The position numbers and the translations under genes were made by a program. This document shows positions 1-10,765 of a stretch of DNA of 64,000 bases, in pieces (position 1 is the first letter of the stretch; the number at the start of each line of letters is the position of its first letter). The notes beneath the pieces were generated by a model, which worked only from the letters and a program-made list of their open reading frames with translations, was not told the origin of the DNA and did not search any database. The DNA is from Bacteroidota bacterium (GTDB lineage: Bacteria; Bacteroidota; Ignavibacteria; Ignavibacteriales; Melioribacteraceae): contig JAEWUC010000004.1 of the NCBI GenBank assembly GCA_023397505.1, positions 1 to 64,000 of the forward strand, written 5' to 3'.

Positions 1-437
1 ATTGCGATAAAAATATGAAAGAGAATTTTGAACCTGTTGACGGTGAGTGGATTCTTGGAAAAATAAAAAATATGCCGATTACTAAATGGAATTATAAAAA
101 GACTGATCCCAATGAAAAATATATTGGTCCTATATCTCAAGATTTTCACGCCGCATTTCATTTGAACGGAACAGACAGTCTTGGCATTAATTCTATCTCT
201 ATTGACGGTGTTAATATGGCAGCTATTAAAGCGCTCGAAAAAAGAACTTCAGAGATGAAGGCCGTTATTGATTTCTTGATTAAAGAAAACAAAGAGTTGA
301 AAGAACATGTTTCAAATGTGAACAAAGTAAACGATGAGCTTCAAGAATTGAGAAAATTGAAAGCCGAGTTGCAAGATCAATTGAAGATCGTTAAAGCAAA
401 AAACGAAAGGGAAAACGTTGCATCAATAACTAAATAA
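1..437 (+). CDS. C-terminal part of an S74-chaperone (tail-fibre type) protein, 5' end outside window
   Basis: The reading frame is open to the left edge (the codons before the first internal Met read Cys-Asp-Lys-Asn), so this is the 3' end of a longer gene. The visible part matches the intramolecular chaperone domain of peptidase family S74, found at the C terminus of phage tail spikes and many bacterial surface fibres: KENF, then LPI-like NMPITKWNYK, then YIGPISQDFHAAF, then DGVNMAAIKALEKR. In that family the domain helps the preceding fibre trimerise and then cuts itself off. The last 60 residues form a coiled coil rich in Lys, Glu and Leu, again typical. It ends 25 bases before the giant fibronectin-repeat gene and probably shares its transcript. 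Ligand and fibre part are not visible. The family assignment is firm; autocleavage here is not shown. Confidence 0.8.
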   Translation, partial: CDKNMKENFEPVDGEWILGKIKNMPITKWNYKKTDPNEKYIGPISQDFHAAFHLNGTDSLGINSISIDGVNMAAIKALEKRTSEMKAVIDFLIKENKELKEHVSNVNKVNDELQELRKLKAELQDQLKIVKAKNERENVASITK

Positions 438-462
438 AACATTTGCCGTTAAGGTAGAGAGT

Positions 463-3400
463 ATGAAAAAGGTTTGGTTTTTATTGATTTGTCTTGTTGC
501 GGTTCAATGGACTTATGCACAAAGCACTGTAACTATTGGTATTGGTTCTTCTGTTGCCGTAGGTAACGGTAGTAATGTTTCTGCCGGATACAGAGACGGA
601 ACAATGACAAGTACCGGCTATTTCAATTCAAGAAGTATTACATTTGACCCGGTTGCCACAGCCGCCACAACTATAACACAATCAAGTTTTTTTGCTAACT
701 GGAATGCCGCCTCGGGAGCTAACGGATATAGGTTGGATGTATCAACCGTTTCAAACTTCTCATCATTTGTATCCGGTTACCAAAATTTAGATGTAGGTAA
801 TGTTGTATCCTTCAATGTTAACTCAAATCTTTCAGCGGGAACTACCTATTACTATCGCGTAAGAGCATATGACATAGATGGAATAACAGGTTATTCAAAT
901 GTAATTACTTTTGTAACTGCCCCTTCAAACCCTGTTGCAGCGGCGGCAACAAGTATTAATGATATAAGTTTTAGTGCTAATTGGGGTAGCGTAACAGGTG
1001 CAACCGGATATTATTTGGATGTTGCAACAGCTTCAGATTTTACTGCGGGAACATTTGTTGCCGGATTTGAAAATAAAGATGTTGGTAATGTTGTCACTTT
1101 TTCGATTACAGGTTTAACAGGAAATGCAAATTATTACTATAGAATAAGAGCACGGAATGCATACGGCACAAGCGACAATTCAAACACAATAACTGTTCTA
1201 ACCGCACCGGCTGCTCCGACTGCTATCGCGGCATTGCCGATAGGACAAACGAGTTTTACAGCAAAATGGAACACTTCTCTTGGGGCAACAAAATACTATT
1301 TAGATGTTTCTCTGCTTTCCAATTTTTCTACTTATGTAACGGGGTATCAAAACTTAGATGTCGGCAGTGATACAACTTATTCAGCTATTACAAACATATC
1401 GGCTGGAACAACGTACTATTATAGAGTACGTGCATCCAATGGAAATAGTTCAAGCACAAATTCCAATACAATAAGTATAATTACCGTTCCGCCAAATCCG
1501 GTAGTTGCAGCAGCAACAGATATTTTAAGCACAAGTTTTACTGCAAACTGGAATACTTCAACCGGTGCGGCTAAATATTATTTGGATGTGTCGGTAGATA
1601 TTAACTTCGGTTCTTTTGTAGCTGACTATGAAGATAAAGATGTCGGCAACGTAACTACTTTTTCGGTTAATACAAATCTTGTAGCCGGAACAATTTATTA
1701 TTACAGGGTGCGTGCATACAATGCAGGCGGAACAAGCGGTAATTCCGGAACAATAACGGTCGCTACTATTCCTCCTACTCCCGTTGCTACAGCCGCAAGT
1801 TCGATTGGTCAAACAAGTTTTTCTGCAAATTGGAATGCAGCAAATGGCGCTACAAAATATTATTTAGATGTATCGCCTAACGTAAACTTTACAACATTTG
1901 TAACTGATTATCAGAATAAAGATGTTGGAGATGTTACAATCTTTTCGGTTAATACAAATCTTACAGCAGGAACAACATATTATTATCGCGTCCGCGCAAA
2001 TAATGCAACCGGAACCAGTAACAACTCAAATAAAATAAATGTTATAACTGTTCCACCGCAGCCTATTTCCATTGCCGCGACTAATATTACAGAAGTAAAT
2101 TTTAATGCCAATTGGAATGTTTCACTTTCTGCTTCTGGTTACCGGCTTGATGTTGCAACCGATATTGGATTTGGTGACGGAACATTTGTAGCAGGATTTC
2201 AAGATATAGATGTTGCTGCTGTAACAACATATTTGGTAACGGGTCTTTCTGCAAATACAACATACTATTACAGGGTAAGAGCATATAATGGAAGCGGCAC
2301 AAGTGAAAGCTCCGGTACAATTACACAAACAACAGCATCACCCGCTCCCGTAGCAAATACCGCATCGTTAACAACACAAACAAGTTTTAATGCAAACTGG
2401 AATGAATCAGTAGGGGCAACGGGTTATTATCTCGATGTTGCAACTAGTTCCGGGTTTACTTCAGGAACATATGTAACCGGATATCAAAATCTTGATGTTG
2501 GGAATGTATTAACATTTTCTATCAATTCTAATCTATTGGAAGGAACAACTTATTATTATAGAGTCCGCGCATACAATGCAAACGGAATAAGCATAAGTTC
2601 AAATACAATTAATTTGACAACAGCGCCGGGTAATCCAATTGCAACAACTGCAACTTCTATTACGTCAACAAGTTTTAATGCTAATTGGAATGCCGTTGCA
2701 GGCGCTTCTGGTTATCGTTTGGATGTTTCAACAAATTCCGGTTTCGGTGCCGGTACTTTTGTTGCCGGATATGAAAATAAAGATATCGGCAATGTTATAA
2801 CATCGACTGTAAATACAAATTTAATTTCTGGAATAACATATTATTATAGAGTTAAGGCATACAATACTGGGGGTACCAGCGGAAATTCCGGTGTGATTAC
2901 AGTTGTAACCGTACCTGCCGCACCAACTGTAAACGCATCTACATCTATTGGTGAAACAAATTTTACTGCTAATTGGAATTCATCTGCAGGAGCCAGCGGA
3001 TATTTTTTAGATGTAGCTACAGATAACGGATTTACAACTTTTGTTACCGGGTTCAGTAATAAGGATGTTGGAAATGTAACATCATATATTGTTACAGGAT
3101 TATCAAGAGGTGTAACATATTACTACCGACTGAGAGCTTATAATTTAAGCGGCACTGGAGAAAATTCAGATACTCATACAGTTTTAACAACATCATCTGC
3201 ACCTTCGGCAACAATTGCTTCAAGCATAACTGACGCAAGTTTTAATGCAAACTGGACAGCCTCTGCCGGAGTTTCAGGATATTATCTGGATGTTGCAACG
3301 GATAACGGGTTTACTGATTATGTAGCCGGATTTAATAATTTAGATGTTGCAAATGTTGTAACATATTCTATTCCCGGATTGACGGCCGGTAATGATTATT

Positions 3401-6400
3401 TCTACCGTGTTAGATCATACAATGCAAGCGGGACAAGTGTTAATTCAAATACAATAACAGTATTTACAATTCCAACCGCACCTGCTGAACAAGCAGCGAC
3501 ATCAATTACTGAAAATAGTTTTGTTGCAAATTGGAATGCATCAACCGGTGCTTCCGGTTATTACCTTGATGTTGCTACCGATAATGGTTTTACAAGTTTT
3601 ATTGCAGGTTTTAACGGCAAAAATGTTGGGAGTGTAACAACCTATTCGGTTGCATCATTAGCAGGCAATACTAATTATTATTATAGAATTCGTGCATATA
3701 ATACGGGCGGAACAAGTACTAATTCCGGAACAATTACAACAACAACTCTTGCCGACCAACCTCCGGCTCCCGCAGTGATACCTGCAACTGCAATGACCAC
3801 CACAAGTTTTAGCGCAAATTGGAATGCATCAATCGGCGCAACCGGGTACTATCTTGATGTTGCTACTGATAATTTATTTACGAATCTTGTCGCGGGATTT
3901 GATAACAAAGATATTGGTGCAGTAACAACATACTCGGTTACCGGATTAACAGAGGGCACAACCTATTACTACAGATTGAGGGCATATAACGGAATCGGTA
4001 CAAGTGGAAATTCAAGTACGATAATGGTTAAAACAATTCCGTTGGCTCCGGTAGAACAAGCAGCCGCATCAATAACTACCGCGAGTTTTGATGCTAATTG
4101 GACTGCGTCATCAGGTGCAACCGGTTATTATCTTGATGTTGCAACTAATGTCGGATTTACAACTTTTGTTACAGGTTTTGAAAATAGAGATGTTGCCGAT
4201 GTTACAACTTATACGGTAACCGGATTAACCGGAGGGGTTCAATATTTTTATCGAATTAGAGCATACAATACGGGGGGAACCAGCGGTAATTCAGAAACAA
4301 TAAATCTCACAACCACTGCCGGTGGAACTGTAATTGCTACGGCGGCAACTTCTATTTTAGGAACAAGTTTTACCGCCAATTGGGATGCATATGGCGGAGC
4401 TGCAGGATATAAATTAGATGTTTCAACAAATTCAAGTTTTGGTGCAGGTAGTTTTGTACCCGGTTATGAAGATTTAGATGTTCTTAATGTTACCAACTAT
4501 TCCGTTACAGGTCTTTCGGCCGGTACGAATTATTATTATAGAGTTACAGCTTATGATGCCGTACCGGCGGACCTTGGTACTTCCGGCACTATAAATGTAT
4601 TAACATTGCCTCCTGCACCATCAGCAACCGCAGCAACATCTCCTACAGAAACAAATTTTACTGCAAACTGGAATTCTGCAACAAGCGCAACTGGATATTA
4701 TCTTGATGTGGCTACAGATATTGGAATAACAAGTTTTGTAACAGGCTTCAACAACAAATATGTTAATAGCGTTAATAATTATTTAATAACCGGCTTATCC
4801 AGCGGAACGAATTATTATTACCGTGTTCGGGCAAAAAATGGAAGCGGGATAAGTGATGATTCCGGAATTATTACTGCATTAACAGCTCCGCACACGCCAA
4901 CAGCAACTTATGCTACAGCTATAACTAATGTTAGTTTTAATGCCAATTGGAATGCATCCACCGGGGCAAGCGGTTATAGATTGGATGTTTCAACCACATC
5001 GGATTTTTCAGGAATTCTTGGTTCTTATAATAATTTGGATGTTGGAAATGTTACAGCCGCCGCCGTGACAGGACTAAGCGGTGGAACTAATTATTATTAC
5101 AGACTTAGAGCATATAATAATAGCGGAACAACAAGTAACTCTGCAACTGTTTCGATGCTAACTTTACCTTCTGCGCCTGTTGAAGCCGCGGCATCATCAA
5201 TTAATAAAACAAGTTTTTCTGCAAACTGGAATGCATCGGCAGGTGCAACAAAATATTACCTGGATGTTGCAACAACAAGTAATTTTACCGGGGGAACGTA
5301 TGTAAGCGGTTATCAAAATCTTGACGTAGGCAATGTTATAATTTATTCCGTTACAGGCTTAGCTCCGGGAACAAATTATTATTACCGCGTTAGGGCATTT
5401 AACTCAAGCGGTAACAGCATTAATTCGGGAACAACAACTGTTAGGACAATACCACCTGAACCCAATGTACTATCCGCTTCGGCTATAGAGAATACTAGTT
5501 TCTCTGCAAATTGGAATGCTTCTTCCGGTGCAACAGGTTATAGATTGGATGTCTCGACAACTTCGGATTTTTCAGGCATACTCGGTTCATATAATAATTT
5601 GGATGTTGGAAATGTAACAACATATACTGTTTCCGGATTGAGCGGTGGAGCAACTTATTATTATAAAGTAAAAGCATATAACGGAAGCGGAACAAGCTAT
5701 GATTCGGGGATAATGGCTGTTTTGACTGCACCGGCTTCACCAACAGCAACTGATGCAACTTCAATCGGCGAAAAAAGCTTTTACGCAAACTGGAATTCAA
5801 GCAGCGGGGCGGATGGTTATAAACTTGATGTATCCACCGATGCCGGGTTCGGGAGTTTTATTGCCGGATATAGTAATAAAGATGTCGGCAATGTTACAAC
5901 TTTTCCTGTTACAGGTTTAAGCGGTGGAACAACATACTATTTTAGGATAAGATCATACAGCGGAAGCAGGATAAGCGGAAATTCAAATGTTATTACAACA
6001 TTAACAAAACCTGCTGCACCGATATCTAATGCCGCCACTTCAATTGCTGTAACAAGTTTTAGCGCAAATTGGAATTTATCTGCCGGTGCAAGTAAATATT
6101 ATTTGGATGTAGCTACTAACAGCTCGTTTACAAATTTTGTCGCCGGGTTCAATAATTTAGATGTTGGTAATGTAGTTACATATTCGATAACATCTTTAAC
6201 TGCTAATACAAATTATTATTATCGAATTAGAGCATATAATACAACCGGCACAAGCATTAGTTCAATTACAGTAAATGCATTAACAGCGCCGTCTATTCCG
6301 ACTACTTTGGCTGAAACTTCAATTACAAATACAAGTTTTATTGCCAATTGGAATGCAAGTGCGGGCGCAACAGGTTATAGGATAGATGTTTCTACAGCAT

Positions 6401-9400
6401 CTGATTTTTCAAGTTATGTAGGCATCTACAATAATAAAGATATCGGCAGCGTAACAACATATTCAATTTCAGGATTGGCAGGTAATACAGTTTATTATTA
6501 TCGCCTAAGAGCATACAGCGGAAGCGGAACAAGCGGAAATTCAGGACCGGATAATATTACAACCGCACTTGATCCGTCGGGTCAACCTGTAGCAACCGCT
6601 GCAACCTTAATTACAAAAACTAGTTTTAGTGCAAACTGGAATGCTGTTGCCGGCGCACAAGGTTATATGTTGGATGTATCAACCGATTGGAATTTTAGCG
6701 CCGGAACATTCGTAACAAATTTTAATGATGCTGATGTTGGTAACGTTACAACATATTCGGTTTCAGGATTGACAGTCGGGGCAACATATTATTATCGTAT
6801 AAGATCATACAATGTTAGCGGAACGAGCAGTAGTTCGGGAACTATAACTGCATTAACACTTCCAAATGAACCTGTCGCAACTGCAGCATCATCGTTGGCA
6901 TCCACAAGTTTTAGCGCAAATTGGAACTCCGTACCTGATATAACCGAATATCATCTTGATGTTGCAACCGATGCAGGCTTTACAAGTATTCTCCCGGCAT
7001 ACAATAATCTCAATGTAAACAATGTTACTACGTATTCCATAACTTCATTAAATGGCGGAACGACATATCATTTTAGAGTACGTGCATATAATGGAAGCGG
7101 GGCGAGCGGCAATTCAAATGTTGTCTCGGCTTTAACTATTCCATCCGCTCCGATAGCAACTGCTGCAACCTCTCCGCTTGAATCAAGTTTCAATGCAAAT
7201 TGGAATTCTGTTACAGGTGCTGCAGGTTACCGTCTCGATGTTTCTACAAATCCCGGTTTTACTGCCGGATCATTTCTTCAAGGATTCGAAGATGAAGATG
7301 TTTCCAATGTTACTACTTATTCAATTTCGGCATTAACAGGCGGGACAACTTACTATTACAGAGTTAGATCATATAATGCCGGTGGAACAAGTTCCAATTC
7401 GAATGTAATAACAACTATTACATTGCCGTTAGCGCCGGTGGCTGAAGCTTCTTCAACGGTTACAGGTACAAGTTTTAATGCAAATTGGAGTGATGTAACA
7501 GGTGCAGCGAAATATTATTTAGATGTTTCAACGAGCAGTGGATTTGATGCCGGTACTTTTTTGGCCGGTTATGAAAATAGAGATGTCGGCAATATTTTGA
7601 TTTACTCCATTTCAGGGTTAAATGTAAATACAAATTATTATTACCGGGTAAGAGCATATAATACTTCCGGTTCAAGCGGCAATTCAAACATAATAACAGT
7701 TCTAACTGCGCCTTTGCCGCCTGTTACGCTCGATGCAACTTTATCATCGGAAAATAGTTTTACCGCAAATTGGAATTCATCGGTCGGAGCTACCGGTTAT
7801 AGAATTGATGTCTCTACCGATATCGCTTTCGCCCCCGGGACATTTGATTCCGGTTATGAGGATAAAGATATAGGTAATGTTGTATCATATTCTGTTACGG
7901 GTATCAGCGGCGGATTTACACATTACTATAGATTGAGAGCTTATAATTCTGGTGGAACAAGTGTCAATTCTGGAACAATAAAAGTCCTGGGTGTTCCAAA
8001 TGCTGGTCAAGCAACAGCAGTTACAATAACAAGTTTTTCTGCAAATTGGAATTCGGTTACCGGGGTTCTTGGATATAGGCTGGATGTTTCAACAAGTAAC
8101 AGCTTCGATGCCGGTACATACTTAACCGGGTTTGAAAATAAAGATGTTGGCAACGTAACAACTTTTCCAATTTCCGGTTTAACTCCTAATACAACTTATT
8201 ACTATCGCATCAGATCGTATGACGCAGGCAGTGTAAGCGGTAATTCGAATACTATCTTGGTAAAAAACCTTCCAAATCCACCGGTTGCGATGTCTGCAGT
8301 AAATGTTGGTCAAACAAATTTTCTTGCTAACTGGTCTGTTTCTGTCGGCGGTGCTTCCGGGTACACACTTGATGTAGCGACCGATTCAACCTTTATGAAT
8401 TTCTTACCGGACTTTAATGATAAATTAGTGGTTAACGCTACTTCTTATACAGTCTTAGGATTATCTAAAAACACAAACTATTACTATAGACTTAGGGCTG
8501 TTAATAATACCGGTTCAAGCGGGTACTCCAATATAATTGCTGTACGCACTTTACCTAATAATGCGCCGATTGTTTCAAAAATTGGAAATGAATCTTTAGA
8601 ATATAAAATTAAAGGCAGCGAACTGAAGTTATGGGAAACTATTGAAATAGTGGATCCAGATGATTCTAATATAGAAGGCGCCGTTGTTTCGGTAAGTTCT
8701 AATTATCAGAAGGATGAAGATAAGCTAACTTTTACTGCCAAAGATGAAATTATTGGATCATGGGATAACAACAGCGGAACGCTGATGTTCAAAGGTAGCG
8801 CACCGCTTTCTGAGTACATATCCTTGCTAAAAAGTGTTGGTTATTGCAATACTCTTTTTAATACCACAAAGACAAATCGTGTAGTTAGTATTACTGTGTC
8901 TGATGGAATTGACAATAGTAGCGCTGTAAATAGAACAATAGAAATTAAAAAAACCAATTCTGCTCCTGTGCTTAGCAATATAGAAACGGATGTAATTAGT
9001 TTTAGAAAAGGAAGTCAACATGTTAACATTTCCGACAGTGTAATTGTTAAAGATGAAGATAACTTTTATTTATCAAACGGTACTGTGAGAATAGAAAGTA
9101 ATTTTATTGCCGATGAGGATTTATTAAGCTTTTCTTCTACCGATAGCATACATGGAGAGTTTAATGATAGTACAGGAATTTTATCATTCTCAGGCAAAGG
9201 AAAAATATCCGAATATGAAAATGTTTTACGTTCTGTAAAATATTCGAATACTAAAGGTGTATTTGCAAAAACCTCTACAAAAACAATTTCATTCTCTGTA
9301 TCTGATGGTATAACTGTTAGCAATATTTCTTCAAGAATAATTGACATCATTTCGCCAGTTCTTCCCCCGGGTGGTTTGCAAGTATCGAATGACTCTAATG

Positions 9401-10224
9401 CAGGTATAATTTTATCTTGGCAGGACAAAAGCGACAATGAAGATGGATTTATTATAACCCGTGAACATTTATCAACGAACGGTGATGGAAGCGGTAAAAT
9501 TATTTCTGATTCTGTGGGAATGAATAGCACATCTTATATTGATTTATCAATTACCGAAGCAGATTATTATAGATATTCAATACAATCGTATATGTCAAAC
9601 GGGGCTATCAGCGATTTGATACCTGATAACCAAAAAAGTATTAGAGCCGGATTAAAGAAACCCGAAGAGCTTGAAGCTATAGCAGTTCCTTCGGGGCATG
9701 TTGAACTTAAATGGAAAGATTGCTCGAATGTCGAGGAAATTTTTAACATTGAAAGATCAGAAAATAATAATGACAAATTTATTAAACTTGCTCAAGTAGA
9801 TAAAAATTTATGTCATTATAACGATTCAACAATTGTCAACGGCACTAAATATTTTTACCGGGTGTCGGCACAAAAAGATACCTTAATTTCAGGCTTAAGC
9901 AATGTATTTGAAATTATTGCAATAGTGACCGACGTTTATGATGAAACCTCAGGGATACCAACTGATTATATATTATATCAAAATTATCCGAATCCGTTTA
10001 ATCCGCATACTACGATTAAATACGGATTGCCGAAACCGGGTCTTGTTAAATTAGTTTTATACAATATACTGGGTGAAGAATTAACTACCCTTGTCAATGC
10101 AGAGCAAAATGCAGGGTATCATAAAATACAGTTTAATGCTTCCCAATATTCAAGCGGTATCTATTTCTGCAAAATAAATTCGGAAAAATTTTCTAAGGTT
10201 ATCAAGATGCTTTTAGTCAAATAA
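463..10224 (+). CDS. Giant secreted protein with 28 fibronectin-III-like repeats and a T9SS sorting domain
   Basis: This 3253-residue protein starts with a signal peptide ending near TYAQS. From about residue 66 to 2700 it carries 28 tandem repeats of about 90 residues, each with SFxANWN, GYYLDVAT and YYYRVRAYN cores, the pattern of fibronectin type III domains. Two Ig/cadherin-like domains follow (about 2700-2965, each opening with NAPIVSxI or SAPVLSNI), then two divergent FN3 domains, and from about 3166 a type A T9SS tail (NYPNPFNPHTTIKYGLP, ending in KVIKMLLVK). The tail predicts export across the outer membrane and surface anchoring or release. No enzymatic domain is seen, so an adhesin or surface-layer filament is the best guess. 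Repeats 16 and 18 share an identical 26-residue stretch, suggesting recent duplication or conversion. No frameshift is seen. The partner may be the S74 protein just upstream. Confidence 0.9.
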   Translation: MKKVWFLLICLVAVQWTYAQSTVTIGIGSSVAVGNGSNVSAGYRDGTMTSTGYFNSRSITFDPVATAATTITQSSFFANWNAASGANGYRLDVSTVSNFSSFVSGYQNLDVGNVVSFNVNSNLSAGTTYYYRVRAYDIDGITGYSNVITFVTAPSNPVAAAATSINDISFSANWGSVTGATGYYLDVATASDFTAGTFVAGFENKDVGNVVTFSITGLTGNANYYYRIRARNAYGTSDNSNTITVLTAPAAPTAIAALPIGQTSFTAKWNTSLGATKYYLDVSLLSNFSTYVTGYQNLDVGSDTTYSAITNISAGTTYYYRVRASNGNSSSTNSNTISIITVPPNPVVAAATDILSTSFTANWNTSTGAAKYYLDVSVDINFGSFVADYEDKDVGNVTTFSVNTNLVAGTIYYYRVRAYNAGGTSGNSGTITVATIPPTPVATAASSIGQTSFSANWNAANGATKYYLDVSPNVNFTTFVTDYQNKDVGDVTIFSVNTNLTAGTTYYYRVRANNATGTSNNSNKINVITVPPQPISIAATNITEVNFNANWNVSLSASGYRLDVATDIGFGDGTFVAGFQDIDVAAVTTYLVTGLSANTTYYYRVRAYNGSGTSESSGTITQTTASPAPVANTASLTTQTSFNANWNESVGATGYYLDVATSSGFTSGTYVTGYQNLDVGNVLTFSINSNLLEGTTYYYRVRAYNANGISISSNTINLTTAPGNPIATTATSITSTSFNANWNAVAGASGYRLDVSTNSGFGAGTFVAGYENKDIGNVITSTVNTNLISGITYYYRVKAYNTGGTSGNSGVITVVTVPAAPTVNASTSIGETNFTANWNSSAGASGYFLDVATDNGFTTFVTGFSNKDVGNVTSYIVTGLSRGVTYYYRLRAYNLSGTGENSDTHTVLTTSSAPSATIASSITDASFNANWTASAGVSGYYLDVATDNGFTDYVAGFNNLDVANVVTYSIPGLTAGNDYFYRVRSYNASGTSVNSNTITVFTIPTAPAEQAATSITENSFVANWNASTGASGYYLDVATDNGFTSFIAGFNGKNVGSVTTYSVASLAGNTNYYYRIRAYNTGGTSTNSGTITTTTLADQPPAPAVIPATAMTTTSFSANWNASIGATGYYLDVATDNLFTNLVAGFDNKDIGAVTTYSVTGLTEGTTYYYRLRAYNGIGTSGNSSTIMVKTIPLAPVEQAAASITTASFDANWTASSGATGYYLDVATNVGFTTFVTGFENRDVADVTTYTVTGLTGGVQYFYRIRAYNTGGTSGNSETINLTTTAGGTVIATAATSILGTSFTANWDAYGGAAGYKLDVSTNSSFGAGSFVPGYEDLDVLNVTNYSVTGLSAGTNYYYRVTAYDAVPADLGTSGTINVLTLPPAPSATAATSPTETNFTANWNSATSATGYYLDVATDIGITSFVTGFNNKYVNSVNNYLITGLSSGTNYYYRVRAKNGSGISDDSGIITALTAPHTPTATYATAITNVSFNANWNASTGASGYRLDVSTTSDFSGILGSYNNLDVGNVTAAAVTGLSGGTNYYYRLRAYNNSGTTSNSATVSMLTLPSAPVEAAASSINKTSFSANWNASAGATKYYLDVATTSNFTGGTYVSGYQNLDVGNVIIYSVTGLAPGTNYYYRVRAFNSSGNSINSGTTTVRTIPPEPNVLSASAIENTSFSANWNASSGATGYRLDVSTTSDFSGILGSYNNLDVGNVTTYTVSGLSGGATYYYKVKAYNGSGTSYDSGIMAVLTAPASPTATDATSIGEKSFYANWNSSSGADGYKLDVSTDAGFGSFIAGYSNKDVGNVTTFPVTGLSGGTTYYFRIRSYSGSRISGNSNVITTLTKPAAPISNAATSIAVTSFSANWNLSAGASKYYLDVATNSSFTNFVAGFNNLDVGNVVTYSITSLTANTNYYYRIRAYNTTGTSISSITVNALTAPSIPTTLAETSITNTSFIANWNASAGATGYRIDVSTASDFSSYVGIYNNKDIGSVTTYSISGLAGNTVYYYRLRAYSGSGTSGNSGPDNITTALDPSGQPVATAATLITKTSFSANWNAVAGAQGYMLDVSTDWNFSAGTFVTNFNDADVGNVTTYSVSGLTVGATYYYRIRSYNVSGTSSSSGTITALTLPNEPVATAASSLASTSFSANWNSVPDITEYHLDVATDAGFTSILPAYNNLNVNNVTTYSITSLNGGTTYHFRVRAYNGSGASGNSNVVSALTIPSAPIATAATSPLESSFNANWNSVTGAAGYRLDVSTNPGFTAGSFLQGFEDEDVSNVTTYSISALTGGTTYYYRVRSYNAGGTSSNSNVITTITLPLAPVAEASSTVTGTSFNANWSDVTGAAKYYLDVSTSSGFDAGTFLAGYENRDVGNILIYSISGLNVNTNYYYRVRAYNTSGSSGNSNIITVLTAPLPPVTLDATLSSENSFTANWNSSVGATGYRIDVSTDIAFAPGTFDSGYEDKDIGNVVSYSVTGISGGFTHYYRLRAYNSGGTSVNSGTIKVLGVPNAGQATAVTITSFSANWNSVTGVLGYRLDVSTSNSFDAGTYLTGFENKDVGNVTTFPISGLTPNTTYYYRIRSYDAGSVSGNSNTILVKNLPNPPVAMSAVNVGQTNFLANWSVSVGGASGYTLDVATDSTFMNFLPDFNDKLVVNATSYTVLGLSKNTNYYYRLRAVNNTGSSGYSNIIAVRTLPNNAPIVSKIGNESLEYKIKGSELKLWETIEIVDPDDSNIEGAVVSVSSNYQKDEDKLTFTAKDEIIGSWDNNSGTLMFKGSAPLSEYISLLKSVGYCNTLFNTTKTNRVVSITVSDGIDNSSAVNRTIEIKKTNSAPVLSNIETDVISFRKGSQHVNISDSVIVKDEDNFYLSNGTVRIESNFIADEDLLSFSSTDSIHGEFNDSTGILSFSGKGKISEYENVLRSVKYSNTKGVFAKTSTKTISFSVSDGITVSNISSRIIDIISPVLPPGGLQVSNDSNAGIILSWQDKSDNEDGFIITREHLSTNGDGSGKIISDSVGMNSTSYIDLSITEADYYRYSIQSYMSNGAISDLIPDNQKSIRAGLKKPEELEAIAVPSGHVELKWKDCSNVEEIFNIERSENNNDKFIKLAQVDKNLCHYNDSTIVNGTKYFYRVSAQKDTLISGLSNVFEIIAIVTDVYDETSGIPTDYILYQNYPNPFNPHTTIKYGLPKPGLVKLVLYNILGEELTTLVNAEQNAGYHKIQFNASQYSSGIYFCKINSEKFSKVIKMLLVK

Positions 10225-10307
10225 ATTTTTGTATAGTTGCATTTTTTTATTAATTCGAAAAAAACAAAATTATATATTTAACTATAAGATTTTATTCCGG
10301 ACAATTT

Positions 10308-10673
10308 ATGGCTATCAAATTCAGCAGTGATTTTTCTGATGGAATCCTCTCAATAGTTACCGAAGGATTTGATGAAGGTTTTGAAGACGCAAGAAGTTAC
10401 AGCAAGTCTGTAATGAATAAAGCAAAAGAATATAATTGTCTAAAAGTCATTTGCGACGAAAGAAATCTTGAGTACAGGTTGTCGATGGTTGAGACATTTA
10501 AACTTGCAGAGTTTTTAGCCGAAAGCGTTCCTTTTGACGCCCGAATAGCAATTATTGCAGATGTAAAGTTTAAGGATGTTATAGAATTTTGGGAGACGGT
10601 TTCAGTTAACCGCGGTGTTTCTGTAAAAGCATTTCATGATTTGGATTCAGCTAAGAAGTGGATTGATGAGTGA
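10308..10673 (+). CDS. SpoIIAA-like (STAS-fold) protein
   Basis: A 121-residue cytoplasmic protein with no signal peptide. The pattern of a beta-rich N terminus, the CLKVICDERNL strand, a helix, the ARIAIIADVKF strand and a final DLDSAKKWIDE helix is that of the SpoIIAA/STAS-like family, where the end often reads F..xxxAxxWL. Such proteins have been linked to anti-sigma control or lipid binding, but many are uncharacterised. The serine phosphorylated in true anti-anti-sigma factors cannot be assigned here with confidence. It follows the giant FN3 gene by 83 bases of very AT-rich DNA and may have its own promoter. Function should be treated as unknown. Confidence 0.65.
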   Translation: MAIKFSSDFSDGILSIVTEGFDEGFEDARSYSKSVMNKAKEYNCLKVICDERNLEYRLSMVETFKLAEFLAESVPFDARIAIIADVKFKDVIEFWETVSVNRGVSVKAFHDLDSAKKWIDE

Positions 10674-10765
10674 TATAACGACTGATGTTGTAAATAAAGC
10701 GCTCCCCATAACAACAATACAACTTTTTTCAAAACTCAAAAGCAATTATCTTTTACAACTAAACA

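Noticed and set aside
1..437. Prophage tail fibre remnant
   Set aside because: No other phage gene is visible; S74 domains are common in non-phage surface proteins of this group. The upstream sequence would be needed to exclude it.
463..8560. Regular repeats at DNA level suggesting a CRISPR or satellite array
   Set aside because: The period of about 270 bases, full coding potential and FN3 protein pattern show a protein repeat array; direct repeats of 25-40 bases with spacers are absent.
9066..9530. Minus-strand open frame of 154 codons
   Set aside because: It is antisense to the well supported FN3 gene, and its product has no domain pattern or ribosome site.
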